This document shows, piece by piece, positions 44,974 through 58,169 of a DNA stretch of 64,000 nt; the first letter of the stretch is position 1; each line of letters opens with the position of its first letter. A program made the position numbers and the translations under genes. The notes under the pieces were generated by a model that was not told the origin of the DNA, ran no database searches, and saw only the letters and a program-made list of their open reading frames with translations. The stretch spans positions 1 through 64,000 of the forward strand of contig ARYC01001547.1 in NCBI GenBank assembly GCA_000711775.1, in the 5' to 3' direction. Source of the stretch: Oxytricha trifallax (Eukaryota; Ciliophora; Spirotrichea; Sporadotrichida; Oxytrichidae).

Positions 44974-47685
44974 ATGAACCTTCAGGCATAAATTGAACCA
45001 GAGAGAAAATATGAAGCCTTAAAATGCTTAATGTACCAAGTCGGTTACTAAATTGACCACTTCGTAGATGAAGGAGGTCTGGCAGCAGTATACAAAGTGA
45101 TTCATCCTTCCAATCCTTAAAAGGAATTTGTCGCTAAAATAATAGACAAAAGGAATTACCTATTTTGTATGAACCCACTAACTGGAAAAGAAACTCCAAA
45201 TTGGACTGAGTAATACTTTAGAGATAAATTAATGGAAGAGGTTGGAATATTACGATGTCTTGATGCCATTAAATGTCCAAATATTATTGAGGCACCACTA
45301 AATATTATAAATACTACAGATTACTGGTATCTGATTCATAAATACTACAATAGAAATACATTGCAAAGTTACTTAAATAAGTAGATATTGTAGAAGAATT
45401 TTGATATGCTACCTGAAGTTGAAATTAGACATATATTAAGATAGTTATTAAATGCTCTTATTGAAGTGCATAGAATAAATATTGCACACTCTGATTTAAA
45501 AGCTTAAAATATACTGTTTCATTTCGATAGTGAGAAAAAAATAAATTGTTAAGGAGAAGAAAGTATCTTAGATTATGATGTAGTTTTAGCTGATTTCGGC
45601 TTCGCAACTTTGTTAACTTAATAAAATGATTATCTAGCTCCAGCTTAGGGAGGGTCTAGATTCTTCTACTCTCCAGAGTAATTAATGAATGAAGAGCCTC
45701 TAATCACAAAAGCTTCAGATATTTGGGCTCTAGGTGTGTTAACTTACATGATGATCTTTAAAAGATATCCCTTTTTAAACCAAATTTTGAAGCAGCATTT
45801 CCCATCCCTCCCTCATTAAGCGCTTGACACTCGCTTAAACGCAGATAGACTTACTAAAATAGACATGGATTTGTTTTTGTATGGTTTCAGAGAAATTATA
45901 AAAACTAGGGAACTTGAATTGGATTTAATTGACAAGAGATTAACCAAGAAAATGAGGAAGTAACTTCTGAAGCCAGATTTAAACATTGAAAATTATAAAG
46001 TCAATAGTAGCAAGACAGTTAAAGCTTCTTAGGATAATCCAGGTAAATAAGATAAGATAGCATTGCTTAAAGATAAGTTTTTTTTACTTATATAGAATTT
46101 TATGGGGTTATAATTTAGAAAAATTTATTAAAAAATCAAAGTTATTTAGAAAACGAAAATCAACTTTTGACGATGGTTATAATGACGAAGAAACTTTCTC
46201 TTAAATTTCTGAAATATAACAAACTTAAGATGGCTCTTTAATAAAATAAAAATATGAAGAGGAGTAGAAATCTTTGAATTTGAACTATTAATCTTCTTCA
46301 AGGACAGATGAGACTGAAAACATTATTGCTAAAAAGCATTTATATAAATTTACTATTATTTTTTATAAGTGAAAGTTTAATCAACATTAAGACAGACAGA
46401 TTTTAATATAAAATTTTTAACTTAATAAAAATTTACCCTTTAAAAGTTTAGCCAATATTTTTTCTTTAAAAATCTACAAAGCCCTAAAACAATCTAAGAC
46501 TTCATTATAAAATGCGTCTTGATAATTTTGAATCCCTCATATTCTAATTATTTTATAATAAATTATAATTTCACTTGTAACTTTTATTTTTACAATAACA
46601 TGAAGGGAAATATAACTTCAACAAATCATTAAATAGCTGTTGATTAGTAAGATTAAATAAAATTGTTCGGAATTTCAATTGAATTATTGAATTTCATGGA
46701 TAAGTGCTTCAAATGGAAGATTGAAGATAGAGCTACTGCCATGGAATTAATAGAGCATCCTTTTATTACTGGATAGAATCTTAGTGGCAAGTATGTTATT
46801 GCAAAAGTCAATTATTAATATTAATTCTATCTAGATATTAATTGATATTATAAATACAAGTCATAAATTAATAGTGATTGTAAATTTATCATCAAATTTG
46901 ATGAAGAAGCTGATTATTTTACTATATGAAAGTGTTATGAAAAAGTTTATTATTAAAATCTTTTTGTAAAATCCAGAAAATATATTATAAACGTAGGGAA
47001 GAATTAATAAGAAATAAATGTTTCTAAAAATATATTATCGACTAAGTAAACCCCAAATCACTTAAATATTTTTATTATAAAATATCTCTTTTCTATATAG
47101 GTTTAGAATAAATTGATTATAAAGGTTATAACAACAAAAATTCTTGGAATTAATCAGCGAATTAGTAAATTATTTCTGGTTATCAGTATACAAGTATTGC
47201 TTCTTAATTGTTTCATATATATAATTATCTGATTTTGTTATTAAAATTTTATAGTTACAAGATAGAATTATTGTAAGAAAACTCTCTCACATATTTACTT
47301 ATTGTGCTTCAGTTGTCGATTAACTATGTTTTGAGTTATCATTAATTATTTCTGAATTTCATTGCTATAACAAATAGAATAATTATAGATTATAAAAAAT
47401 GTAAAAATTAAAGAAGTAAAATTAGATATCTAATAAATTTATTATTGCTAAATTATAACTAGAAACGAAAATTATATAATAAAAAAAGATTAATATGAAT
47501 ATGAATTTATTATGAATTATTATTAAAACAGAACCAATATTGTGAGTAAATAAAGGGATAAAATAATCAGTTAAAATTCTGTTAAATTAGTTTAGGTCTT
47601 TTTAGAATTAAAACAATTGAAAATTAATAATAATCTAATAAACTTACTTAGCATTAACAGCAAATAATTTAGTGCAAATTTTTGA
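44974..47685 (+). CDS. Ser/Thr protein kinase with large C-lobe insert
   Basis: ATG 44974. N lobe: DHFVDEGGLAAVYKV (glycine loop, last Gly missing) and EFVAKIIDK (ATP-anchoring Lys). C lobe: LIEVHRINIAHSDLKAQNIL with HSD replacing HRD, VVLADFGFATLL (DFG), GGSRFYSPEQLM (APE position SPE) and ASDIWALGVLTYMMI. A polar insert of about 200 aa (45,900-46,620) with AT-rich gaps precedes the last kinase helix MDKCFKWKIEDRATAMELIE, then HPFI. A long tail to TGA 47683-47685 contains strand-like repeats; it holds one in-frame TGA at 46927. HSD suggests reduced Arg-dependent regulation. Confidence 0.8.
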
Positions 47686-47699
47686 AACATAATAGTAAC

Positions 47700-48344
47700 T
47701 CAACATTATATGAAAGAGACACCTCCAATAGCAGCAAGACCAAGTCCAATAAGAGTTTATTGTACTCTACAATCCTTAGTTTTTAGAGTCTTTTTAAGCA
47801 GTTCTTTCTCTCTTCTCCTCATAATATACTCGTTTGTGATGCTTTTATCCGTGATTTCAATCAGTTAATCCCATATTATGTCTAAACAAAGTGTTAAAAT
47901 GATAATGATATAAACTTACTTGTTATTAGCTTGTAGAGTCTGCCGAAATCAGAGTGATCGTCACTGAATGCATCGCAAAATCCATAAGAGTAATTTCTGC
48001 CATAAGTCACATGTCTCTTTCCATCCTTCATGATTACTTTCTTGTCTTAAAAATAAACATCAACATATTTAATAAGTCTTGTCAACTGGGTTCACGATGG
48101 AAAATGGTGGGCAATACTACTTTGAATACAAAATACTTGAGATCATTAGATTATTGATTAAATATAAAGTATTAATGCAATAGTGAGTAGATGACTTTGA
48201 TTCTTCATTCAATCCAGTGTTCAGGAGTTCCTGTGATATTAATCTGCATTCCTCATCTGTATTCACTTTTTCTTTAATTGCGTGGATGCAATCAATCCAC
48301 AAAAATAAAATACAATATAAAGAGGGATGCTTGAAATATTTCAA
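47700..48344 (-). CDS. small secretory/membrane protein, unknown
   Basis: ATG 48342-48344. Signal peptide YFKHPSLYCILFLWIDCIHA, then a Cys-containing luminal part (TDEECRLISQELLNTGLNEE; STHYCPPFSIVNPVDKKVIM; YGRNYSYGFCDAFSDDH). A basic helix MRRREKELLKKTLKTK and a C-terminal hydrophobic segment LIGLGLAAIGGVSFI follow. IESs 48117-48182 (pointer GCAATA) and 48047-48083 (pointer TCTTGTC) and an intron (47882-47919, GTAAGT..TTTAG) must be removed. About 165 aa. Tail to tail with the kinase, 14 bp apart. No family recognised. Confidence 0.7.
47882..47919 (-). other. spliceosomal intron, 38 bp
   Basis: GTAAGT..TTTAG, phase 1, joining YKLIT to NIIWDQLIE. Confidence 0.7.
48047..48083 (-). other. IES, pointer TCTTGTC (plus strand)
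   Basis: 37 bp between TCTTGTC at 48040-48046 and 48077-48083. Excision gives NPVDKKVIMKDGKRH. Confidence 0.8.
48117..48182 (-). other. IES, pointer GCAATA (plus strand)
   Basis: 66 bp, in phase, between GCAATA at 48111-48116 and 48177-48182. Excision gives SSTHYCPPFSIV. Confidence 0.75.
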
Positions 48345-48773
48345 ATTAACTTATCCACTTTAGATCTTTTCAAATCTAAGAGTAAAAAAATAATTATAAT
48401 TTTTAATTTTATAACAAATTTATTGATTGAAATGTCTATGCTTATTTTATTAACTTTCAGTTTATGTCAATATATTCCATATTTATCTCAAAGCTTTAAT
48501 TTTTTCTATATTAATATGGAATACCTAATAAGCACGAATGATTTCTAAATTTAACTTAGAGATTAACAAGTAGAAATTCAAATTACTGAATTATTTTGGA
48601 TATGATAATAAAATTAAAAAATTACAAAAATGCCTTGCCTGAACTCTTACTGTTTTTTTATTTAATGATATCATAAAATCCTTAATTCAATGTGATATTA
48701 ATATATAGTTAATTTATACAAGAAGAATAAATAGCTTTTTAATAAGCATTCCAAAATTAATTCCTTAAAAATC

Positions 48774-51700
48774 TCAAATTTACAAAAAGCTACTATAATA
48801 TATAAACTCTTTTATATGGGTGTTTTAATCAAAAAAGTGAATATCTCTATTCCTAGCTGTAATTGCAATATCATTTTTCATAATAAGCAGTTCATCAGGT
48901 TTGAAACTATCCCCCTTAGCTATCATCGGCAGTATGTTCACAAATCTCTGTAGCTTCTTTATCATATCGAAATCACATTCATTCGTGTGATGCCCGTTAA
49001 AGAAGTACAGTAGTAAGTGGACTCTATTGTCTGGAATCTTGTTTATTTCATTTTATTGTTAGTATCTGTCTCTAGAAGTAGTCATGATTCTTTCGTGTTC
49101 TTTCATGTACTCAATTTACTAAGGAAATATTTAATAATGATTCAAAGCTTACCATGCTCTTGATATACTTTTGAATGTATTTTCTCCAGCTTTACAAGTC
49201 CATACAATCCCCATATCCCACCGAATCTATAAACTTCAGAGAAATCTTTTTGTTTGAAATAGTTTTTGGAACGTCATACTCAATTACATCTCTTGTGATC
49301 TTGTTTTTGATTGTCTGTTTGTGATTTGGGTCTCTGGAATGATCTTATTGGGGTTTGTTAATCCGTATTCAATTTTGATGTTTATTGTTTACTTCTATCT
49401 TTTGAAACGCTTTTGAACTGATTCTTGTCAAATTTCTTCAGGAAAACCTTCAAAAAGGAAGTCTTTCCTATTCCAGCTGGACCGCACACCATAACATTAA
49501 GTTTGCTGTGTTTATGTCTCAAATTGCTACTTATATCTATATACAAAAACTTAGATTAATCTTTCCAAAATACAGTTGTTGGTAAATATTTAACTTATAA
49601 TTTAGATTTACTTCAGCATATTTTGATTCTAATTGAAACTAACTAACTTAAGATTATTAATTGAATTTTACCATAAGTACTTGATAATAAATTCTATTAG
49701 CCATTAATTAAGCTCTTAGAAGATTTTGATTCCTCTTAAAAGTCATCCTGATCCTCAGAAGAGTTCTCTGAATCTTCATCATAACCATCTTTAATCTTTT
49801 GTTCTAAATGTAATTGAGCTTGCTACTTGACATGCTCTGAAGATTAAAGCTATGATTCCACTGATTTCTTGAATTTAATGTTGCCCATATTTTCTCTGTT
49901 TAAGTTTACACCATCCTGATCTGTAGGACCATAAGAGTTCCTGAGTTCATTCTGAGGGGATGGCACTTTTGATTCTTCGTTGGAAAGCACCTCTTAAATT
50001 TGATCAACGTTGCTTCTTTTGGTTTAAATGTTGTAGTTGCGAGAACTGTTAGCTTAAGTATTACCGTAGTGATTAATTATGTCATTAATTGTTGGCTAAT
50101 TTATAATTCTAGAATCTGTCTCTGCTATGATCAAGCCCCCTCTATTACTGTTTGGGGTATTTTTTGAATCTTTCTTCTTCAAGTTGAAATGGTTGGGTAA
50201 AATATCTGTATCTATTTTGAAAGAAGAAGATCTAGCTGGTCTGGAGCTCTCGCGATCAGTTTAGTTATTTTTCTCATAGCAATAGTCTTGATCATTTGTT
50301 AATCTCTTATGGTCTATTTATCTCTTTGATCTGTGATGATCGACTTCTTCATCCGTAATTAGAGCTTTCCCGAAAAAAGGATCTTCATGTGAGTATAGCC
50401 GATCTCCTCTCGACTTCTTAGGGGATTAAAGAAATTCTATTTTCTTAAATTTATTAGTACTGTTTCTGCTAGTCTTGTAATCTTAGTGAGTCTTTTGTTG
50501 ATCCCCTAACCCAGATGATGGTCTCAAATTGTCTATGAAAAAGTTTGGCTACTTCTATGTTTAAGCAGCAAGGGCATTTTTATGGAAAGTTTAGGCATCT
50601 TCTATATTATCCTAAGGAATCATGTTTTAATAAATGTTTTTCAAGTATTTTTCCTATTCAGTACTACTGTTGCTGCTCTCTTATTTAACAATGTACTCTG
50701 AGCTCTGTTTAATTGGAGACTTGTTATTGTAGAAGAAGTTACTGTCTGAAGCCTCCAAATCTTTTGACTATCGTTAATCTTCTTCAACAATCGTACCGAG
50801 CAAATCGACGCTTCTTCTGTATTCAGAATCTTTGAAAGACTGTTGCTTCTAACTATTTAGCCGTTTCTTTTTAGGAAGGCTGTTAACACTTTCCTACAAT
50901 TTCAAGATATCCTTCATAGGATTTATTCCACTAATGAAGTTTTTCGTGTATTAGTTTGACTGGGCTTTATTAAGTGATGACGTAGAATTAGAATTCCTTA
51001 ACTTTTAAGTTTAAGATTGATGGTTGAAAATCTTCAAGTTACTCTTTTAAATTTGAGAGGTACCAGATTTAATATCGAATTGATTCTCATAAATTCTATC
51101 AAATTTTTGAATATCTACCTCTCTGTATAGCTCATTATTCAAGTCGAATTCTTTGTGAGTTTGAGCCTTGAAAAGCATATTCTAATGCTACTCTTTTAAT
51201 TAATAATTATTAAATTACTAAACTATTGATTAAACGTTTATAATCTCTAAATATGCTACAATTATAAGATTAAAATAGTAATCTTTGTTCTTCCTGCTTA
51301 TATTTTACAGATCTCTGTGAATACTATTCTGATTCTATCCTGTCAAATAGGAGGTACCCAAGTGTGAGTGTTACTGTCCATTATTTTCATCGAAGTCTGA
51401 TAAACCTATATAATATTTTATAAGATATCCAGCGAGTAAAATATACAAGATTTTTCTCAAAAATATCGCAATACAATGGGTATAATTGCTTAATAAATGT
51501 GGGAAAATTATGCAAGAAGTAAAATATAGGTCACATATCATATGGATAAAAGCAATTTTTTCACATTTTTTCAGTAAATAAATTGTTTTATTTGAGTTTT
51601 CAAAATATTATTCTTACACTTTTGACAATCGAGTTACTAAGCTTTCATAAACTCATTTTAATCTTGGAAGCCCTTGTTGAAGTTCATTCCTAGACCCGCA

Positions 51701-52170
51701 TTTAGCTCTTGTTGATTTTATATTTATATCTAGAGAGTAATTTATAAGCAGGATTAAAATAATTATTATTTAGTAATTTGATGCAATTGGGATGAGGAGT
51801 AAAGCATTTGTGAGTCCAAAGTGTTATCGTCTTGCGATGTGTTACCAAACATCCCATTAAAGTTCATTTCATCTATTCATAATACAATTATTAACTCCAC
51901 ATTCACAAATATTAAAGTAAATTTATTATATACTTTACAACAATACCCACTATATGACATAACTACTTTTAATTTATGTGATATATTAGCAGAAATATAA
52001 TAAAAGAAATATCTAAATAATAAGTATTCAAACTTGTACGTACCTTCTCTCTTGGTTTCTTCCTGGTCATAAATGGATGGCTTTCTTTTCTGATGAAACT
52101 GTGGGGACGTAGCAGATTTCTGTGGATGTTGTGTTTTATGTGAAAAACCACTTTAATTAGATGGTATCAT
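48774..52170 (-). CDS. septin-like GTPase with a very long disordered N-terminus
   Basis: ATG 52168-52170 (MIPSNQSGFSHKTQ). About 700 residues of polar Ser/Gln/Lys-rich sequence run to 49,690. Then the GTPase: LNVMVCGPAGIGKTSFLKVF (P-loop), KISLKFIDSVGYGD (DxxG box), then RVHLLLYFFNGHHTNECDFD, MIKKLQRFVNILPMIAKGD (septin-type helix; AKGD for AKAD). It ends near TGA 48774-48776. Septins polymerise at membranes and cytokinetic sites. The split DSVGYGD/AKGD order is septin-specific. IES-like gaps at about 51190-51285, 51430-51590, 51720-51790 (pointer ATCAA), 49530-49690 and 49110-49150, plus an intron near 51887-52045 (GTACGT..ATAG). A shorter version starting at ATG 51178 cannot be excluded. 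Confidence 0.75.
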
Positions 52171-52787
52171 TTTAATATTTATCACATAAAAACTATTTAG
52201 AAATTAAGATTGATGATTTTTCCTTGAACTTTATATGTTTTTGTTTGTTAATTTCAATTTCATTTTGAAAAGATTATATAATTTATACAATTTGCTGGGA
52301 TTAATATATTTTGCTATAGTAATTTAGAGTTTACAGAATAAATTTATTCACATTTTTTAAGCAATAATAAATGAAAAAGAATTTAAACTTATAATTATAC
52401 AATAATGAGGTTATTAAAATTATATATCAATACTACGTATATATAAACATATTCTGCGCTAAACTATAGCTATTTCACCCGAATTTATTCATAGACTACA
52501 TTCATCAATTTACTTTAATCTTATTCTCGCAGTTGATTTGACTAAAAAGCTTATTATTAAAATGTTCAATAATTGATGAGAATAAACTGTAATTTAATTT
52601 TATTATTATATTCAAGAAAAAAAGGAAAAGTTTTTAAACTTACCAAATCTTAATTGTTATCTAGCCATATATACTTATAATTAATATTTGTCTATTATTA
52701 AAACTAAATTATATATCACACCCCATTATTAAATAAATCATAATAAATACTTAGAAGAAGTTATTCATTGAAATTGATATATTTATT
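52171..52787. other. AT-rich spacer
   Basis: Divergent intergenic region between the septin-like and coiled-coil genes; no frame or repeat recognised. Confidence 0.6.
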
Positions 52788-55401
52788 ATGGAGTCACCAG
52801 CAAAAGAGACAGACAGATACTCAGAATTAGAAACATAGGTAAATATCTATTTCAAATGATACAATTATTAAATTAATTTTAGATTATAAGTGAAGATTAA
52901 AAGGAGAAGGAGGAGGAAATTCTTAAAAATTAAGAAACATAAATGAAAGAAGGAGACTATACGAGTTATAACAAAGATGTGATCATGTATGAGGGAGGGT
53001 CTAGTGATGAAGAGCAGGATGACGATCAGAGTGAGAGTGATGTCACTAGCAGCAGTGGAGGTGCAAGTGAGTCTGATGCTGAGGAGGGTGTTGACCCCAG
53101 TGAAGATCAAGATGGTAATCACTATATTAAAAACTAATTAAAATAGTAAATAAATATATAATATGAATTCAACAGCAACTAATAACAATAATCCAGCTCA
53201 ACAGTAGAAAATAGTCCAGGCAGCCTAGAATATCAATAATAATCATCAGAGATCTGCAACTACAGCCACTGCTAATAATTTCAATTGATATAACATATAA
53301 TATATATATTAATAATGGCAAGAATAGCTAGAAAATATAAAATTACAACTAAAAAGAAGAAATTAAGCAAAGTTCATTGGCATAGTAAAAGCAGTAAAGT
53401 AAGTTGATAATTCAAATATAAAAATTAATCCATTTTTATCATTCTAGAAATTGGATTAGAATAGTATTATGAGGAATTTATGCAATAATTTTCTATTATG
53501 AAAATTGTTTTTAATGATATTTTATAGTGAGAATGGCAATTCCATAGCAACCACAGTCAAGAATTAGCAGTGGAGACATTAATTTGTGCTACACTGATAG
53601 ATTAGGAGCACCAGGTAGATCTCAGCTAGCTTATTTGTTTAATATACAATATATTTGGGTTAAAATACAAGACCTTAAGCCTGGATAAACCAGAAGAACC
53701 TCCAAATTAAATTCTTAGAGTAGGAAAATTCAACTCTAAAGCAGTTGATAAAAGATAACGAGGAGACTATCCGCATCAACAAAGACATGATGTGCTTGAT
53801 ATTGGCTGATATCTAGGACGTACCTGATAAGGAGAAGTAAATCATGGTAAAGCTACAATTTGAAAATGGAAAGCTATTTGATAAGTAAAAGCAATTGCAA
53901 AAGGAGACTGATGATATTGGTGCTAACTTACTCATTCATATAATCTTAAATTATCATTCAGCAGCAGATAATCGAGGACTTGAAATCAAAAGAAGATGAG
54001 CTAAATTCATTGAATGACGAAAACATTAGAACACTTCAAGACAAACTAGAGAAAAAAGAGTATGCTCTTCAAGTATGTGAGTTGAAAATTTATCACTATG
54101 AAAAGTATTTACAGCGTAAGGCTCTAACTGAAACTGAAGGCAGGACTTTATTGTTTAAATTCTAACAGGACGATCCAAAAGAGGCTCCTGTAAAAATCAG
54201 TAATGTAGTGGAAGACAACATGAATTTAAAGCAAGAGTTAAAGGAAGCTTTCTAAGAAGTGAACAGACTATAGAAGCAAGCGCAGGATCTCAGTGAGAGA
54301 ATTATAGATTTGGAGGACTAGCTTAAGCAAGCATAGTATGAAAACTCAAACAACATAAATCCTTAAAATTCAATCAAAAAATAGATTGAAGACTAAGAGA
54401 TGAGCATATTTGATCAGACTTAAATATCAAGTGCCATTAATAATGATGGAGAAGTCAACTTGGAAAAATTGAAGCGCATGGAGAAATACTTCCCTTAGGA
54501 ATACCAGAATAGACTTGAGATATTGTTACTAGATATGGAGAAATAAGTTAAGGCCTTAAAGAAGGAGAGGAAATATCTCAAGAGTGAAAATACTGTGCTT
54601 AAGGAAAGTAATGATTCAAATCAATTCTTGATACATTTTATTAAAAAATTATTAAAGATTACAAAAAACCAAAGCTATATACCATGCCTTAAATTATTTA
54701 AATCATTTTTTTGATAACTTAGTTGAACCTTGCTCTGTAAAAAGCAAACAGCAGAATAAAAATACTGGAAGAAAAAATGGGTGAACATGACGTAATTTTA
54801 GCACAACAGCAACAGTAAATAAATATAAATAGTCAGTCTAGCACTCCTGCAGGTACCCCCTCTAATATTATGCTAGCTAATGCCCTTAAAAATGCTGCTT
54901 TCTTGTAGTAGCAATAGAAACAAGGGATGGCTTAGATTATAAATGTGGGGAATGGAAAACAACAGATTGTTCTCCCTGATGGCAATATACTCAATATAGA
55001 TTTATTTTTTAAATAATTTGTTGTAAATTCACAACATATTACAGAGTTGAAATTTAAATAGATGAGTTTGATTAGAAAGTATTGGAGTAACTTGCTAAGA
55101 ATAACGGGAATTTAGATCCAGATCAATTTGGAAACTTGTCAATTCTTAAACACAGTATATAAAATATATTTATTGTCAAGTATTATGATAAACCCAAATG
55201 AAATATCAAATGCTATGTATGCTTCAAATGTAAACCCTCTTTAATCAAATAAATTTTTTAAAGAAATATTTATTTAAAATAAGTCATTAATGTTTTATAA
55301 TTGATTCTAAATCAGTTAAGGGAGGAGGCACATAATTTAATTTTGCTTAGGAAATGGAATTAATGGAAAAGCTTCAGGGGCCTAATAATGGAGCAATTTG
55401 A
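52788..55401 (+). CDS. coiled-coil protein
   Basis: ATG 52788. An acidic Ser/Asp-rich head (GGSSDEEQDDDQSESDVTSS) is followed by long heptad-rich helices from about 53,700 to 54,600 (LKQLIKDNEETIRINKDMMC; LQKETDDIGANL; IIEDLKSKEDELNSLNDENI; LKRMEKYFPQEYQNRLEIL). A Gln-rich segment and a short globular tail end in MEKLQGPNNGAI before TGA 55399. Interrupted by an intron at 52839-52882 and AT-rich gaps at about 53110-53165, 53285-53320, 53395-53525, 53600-53670, 53935-53965, 54625-54720, 54985-55040 and 55160-55330, most of them likely IESs. No family recognised; coiled coils suggest a structural role, perhaps in the cytoskeleton. Confidence 0.65.
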
Positions 55402-55571
55402 CGACAATTAAAATATTGGAATAAATATCCTTCTTATTATACTCTCATAGAAACTTATAAATTTGAATTTAAGTTTTAATTCATATATGATATATGCTCA
55501 CTAGTTTATTTGTTTGTATTTTACTGATGAAAAATCATATAATTTAAATCAATTGATATCATCTATTATTT

Positions 55572-58002
55572 TCAGTTTTTTCGTATTATCTTCCTTAATT
55601 TGATTATTTTCTAAACTTTTTCTTTACTTTTCTTTAAATCTCGCTTGTCATTCAAAAACAACAGCTCTCCTTTCAGATTATTCATTTCCATTTTATTCTC
55701 TTTGTAATCATCGTTAATTGCCAACTGCTTATTTTCAATTTTCTTCTTGAATTGCTCCCCTAATTTATCGATAAAACTGCTCTTTACATCATCTAAGGAT
55801 TGTAACAAACGTTCACCTTTTGACTATAGTTCTTACTTCAATTGTTCTTGTTTGAATTCTAGATCTTGCTAATTCGTTTTAGATGTTTTAATTTTTATAT
55901 CGTGGTCTATTGCCAAATTGTTCACTTTTGGATTGTAAAAATCAACGGAATGCTATTCTTTTCTACTGCCTCTGCTGGAATTTAGAAGTTGAGTGGTAAG
56001 AGAGGCTGGAGGCCTAGTGTTTGAAAGCGCTTGAGTTCTCTTGAGGTTCTGTCGAATCTTTGATTTCTTATGATAAGTTCCGTCTTTATTGAGTTCTTTT
56101 TCTATCACAAAAAATCTAGGTCTTTCTTTCTCAAGTTAAAGTTACATTAGCATTTAATTATTGGTATTTTCGATGCTTTCCTTAGATCTCATGAAATTCA
56201 AGGGTGTCGAGTTAGCATTCATGAGAAGTGGCATGGTCTGATTATGCTAAATTTCACTAGGACTCTATCGTCCCCCAATTAGTTTCAAATTGTTCTGCTA
56301 ATGCAACTAGTGTAATATTGACATGCCTCTCATAGCCACTTTTCTGGGTTGTTAAGTCTCCAGTCTCTTTTCACTCTAATATTTCTTAAATAGCAATTTA
56401 CTAAGAGACTACTATCTCTCACTGTGATCATTGACTACGTGTTTAATTTGATGTGATTTATTAACTGGAGAGTCTTGAAGTAAAAGTTTAGATGATTTTT
56501 GAAACATTGGGGAGCATTAGAAAACGTTGAACGTTGATTAATTTTAGATTCTGGTTTCAGATTAGGAGAGACTCATGGTTGATTGATAAAATTTCAAATC
56601 AATGTCTGCCTAATTTTCCTTAAAATCAAGCTGAATATTCTTTTTATAGAGAGGAGGTTTAACAGCTATTGATTGATTTTTCATTGTTCGATTTCCGATC
56701 CCTCCTTGAGCGTAAGATTAATTCTTTTTAGGTTCGTTATCTCTTTCAAAGATGTGCATTATATCCTAACTTAAGTTTTCCACTTCATTTTAATGCATAT
56801 TTACTTTCTATAAAAAAAATACACAATTTATACACACCTTAAAGAAAGGAAAATTTTAGTATAAAACCTAATAATCTATTACTTACAGTGTTTTAAGGGA
56901 GTAGTGAGACTAATTTTCTTGCAAACAGCTGCCTCTTTAAATGTTAACTCTAAACTGCCATTAGTGAAGTATTTTAATTTTATGATAAGGCGTTCGGTTT
57001 CGTTAAGTTAGCTGATAGTATTTTATCTTTTTATTAGTAAATATACTCACTAGAACAACTTATACCCAGTAGTTCTCGATACATTACAGCATAAAGCTAG
57101 ATTTATTCACCCATATTTAGCAGATTCTTTCCATTTTTTATTCTTATGTCCATAGCCAATTTAACTGCTTCGCCCATGTGAAACGGTAAACTACAATTAA
57201 TGTTTTTACAAAAAAAAGATCTTGACTAATAATTATGGATGGCAAATAGTTTAATTATTTACTCAGATAAATACTTACATATTCACTATTAGATCTTTAA
57301 GCTTGAGAGACAATTTATTTATTGCCATGTAAAATTCCATGTAATGTTTGTTTAAGTGTGAACGGAATTTTTCTAATAAACTTTTAGGTATTTCTATTAT
57401 TGGAAATTTTTCTCCCATATATATCCAGAACAAGTATTGTGGTCTAATTATTTATAATTTAAAACGACACTCTTAAAGAAGGAAAATTTATTAATCATAA
57501 CATGGTAATATATGAAAATCTTCTTGATACGGGATAAGTGAGATTTGAAAACATTCTTTACTTTAAGATAAGTAGATTCTCTTTATTTATAGACGCTTAA
57601 TTACTTCAAACTCCTCATAACTATTTTCGCAGATTTAGCAAAGAGAGGCACTGGAAGTACGTTAAATTTATATTTTAGCCTACTGAGTTCAAATATAGCG
57701 TTTTCATTTATTTAATTTGCATTTACACATAATGAAAAAGTCTAAATGGAAATCGTAATCCATGAGAAGATGATTATAATTTATAAAATTACAAATTTTT
57801 CATTGTTCATGAGTTCTTCTTTTTAAAACAATCTCTCTCTAAGCTGCATGACCAACTTATTTGAATGTTAAAGCTCTTCAAAAAGCCTTTGTTTTTCCAA
57901 GCGCTCTATGTCAGCCTCCTCAAAGGATATATCATCTAGGGAGCTTGGAAGTAGACTTATCTGAGATTAATTAATATGTTCTGGAGATACAGTTTTAGAC
58001 AT
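55572..58002 (-). CDS. coiled-coil protein
   Basis: ATG 58000-58002 (MSKTVSPEHINQSQISLLPS). The first helix is IERLEKQRLFEELQHSNKLV. Exons near 57,690, 57,400, 57,180 and 56,980 are separated by AT-rich gaps. One long uninterrupted 3' exon (56,800-55,572) is polar, then highly charged and helical (SFIDKLGEQFKKKIENKQLA; ENKMEMNNLKGELLFLNDKR) to TGA 55572-55574. Exon 57,680-57,560 carries a compact hydrophobic piece (FNVLPVPLFAKSAKIVMRSL). About 600 aa. No known domain; arranged tail to tail with the preceding coiled-coil gene. Confidence 0.6.
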
Positions 58003-58169
58003 TTAAAATTAATAATAATTTTATAACGTTTTATGTAAATTAAATAATTCTAGTTTTATCTATTTTGTTTTAAACTCATCAAAAGATAGTAAGAAGATTT
58101 TAGCATTTATAATCGCTTGTACTTAAATTTTTTTCTGGAAGACTCTATTTATCAATAATTATAATAAAA

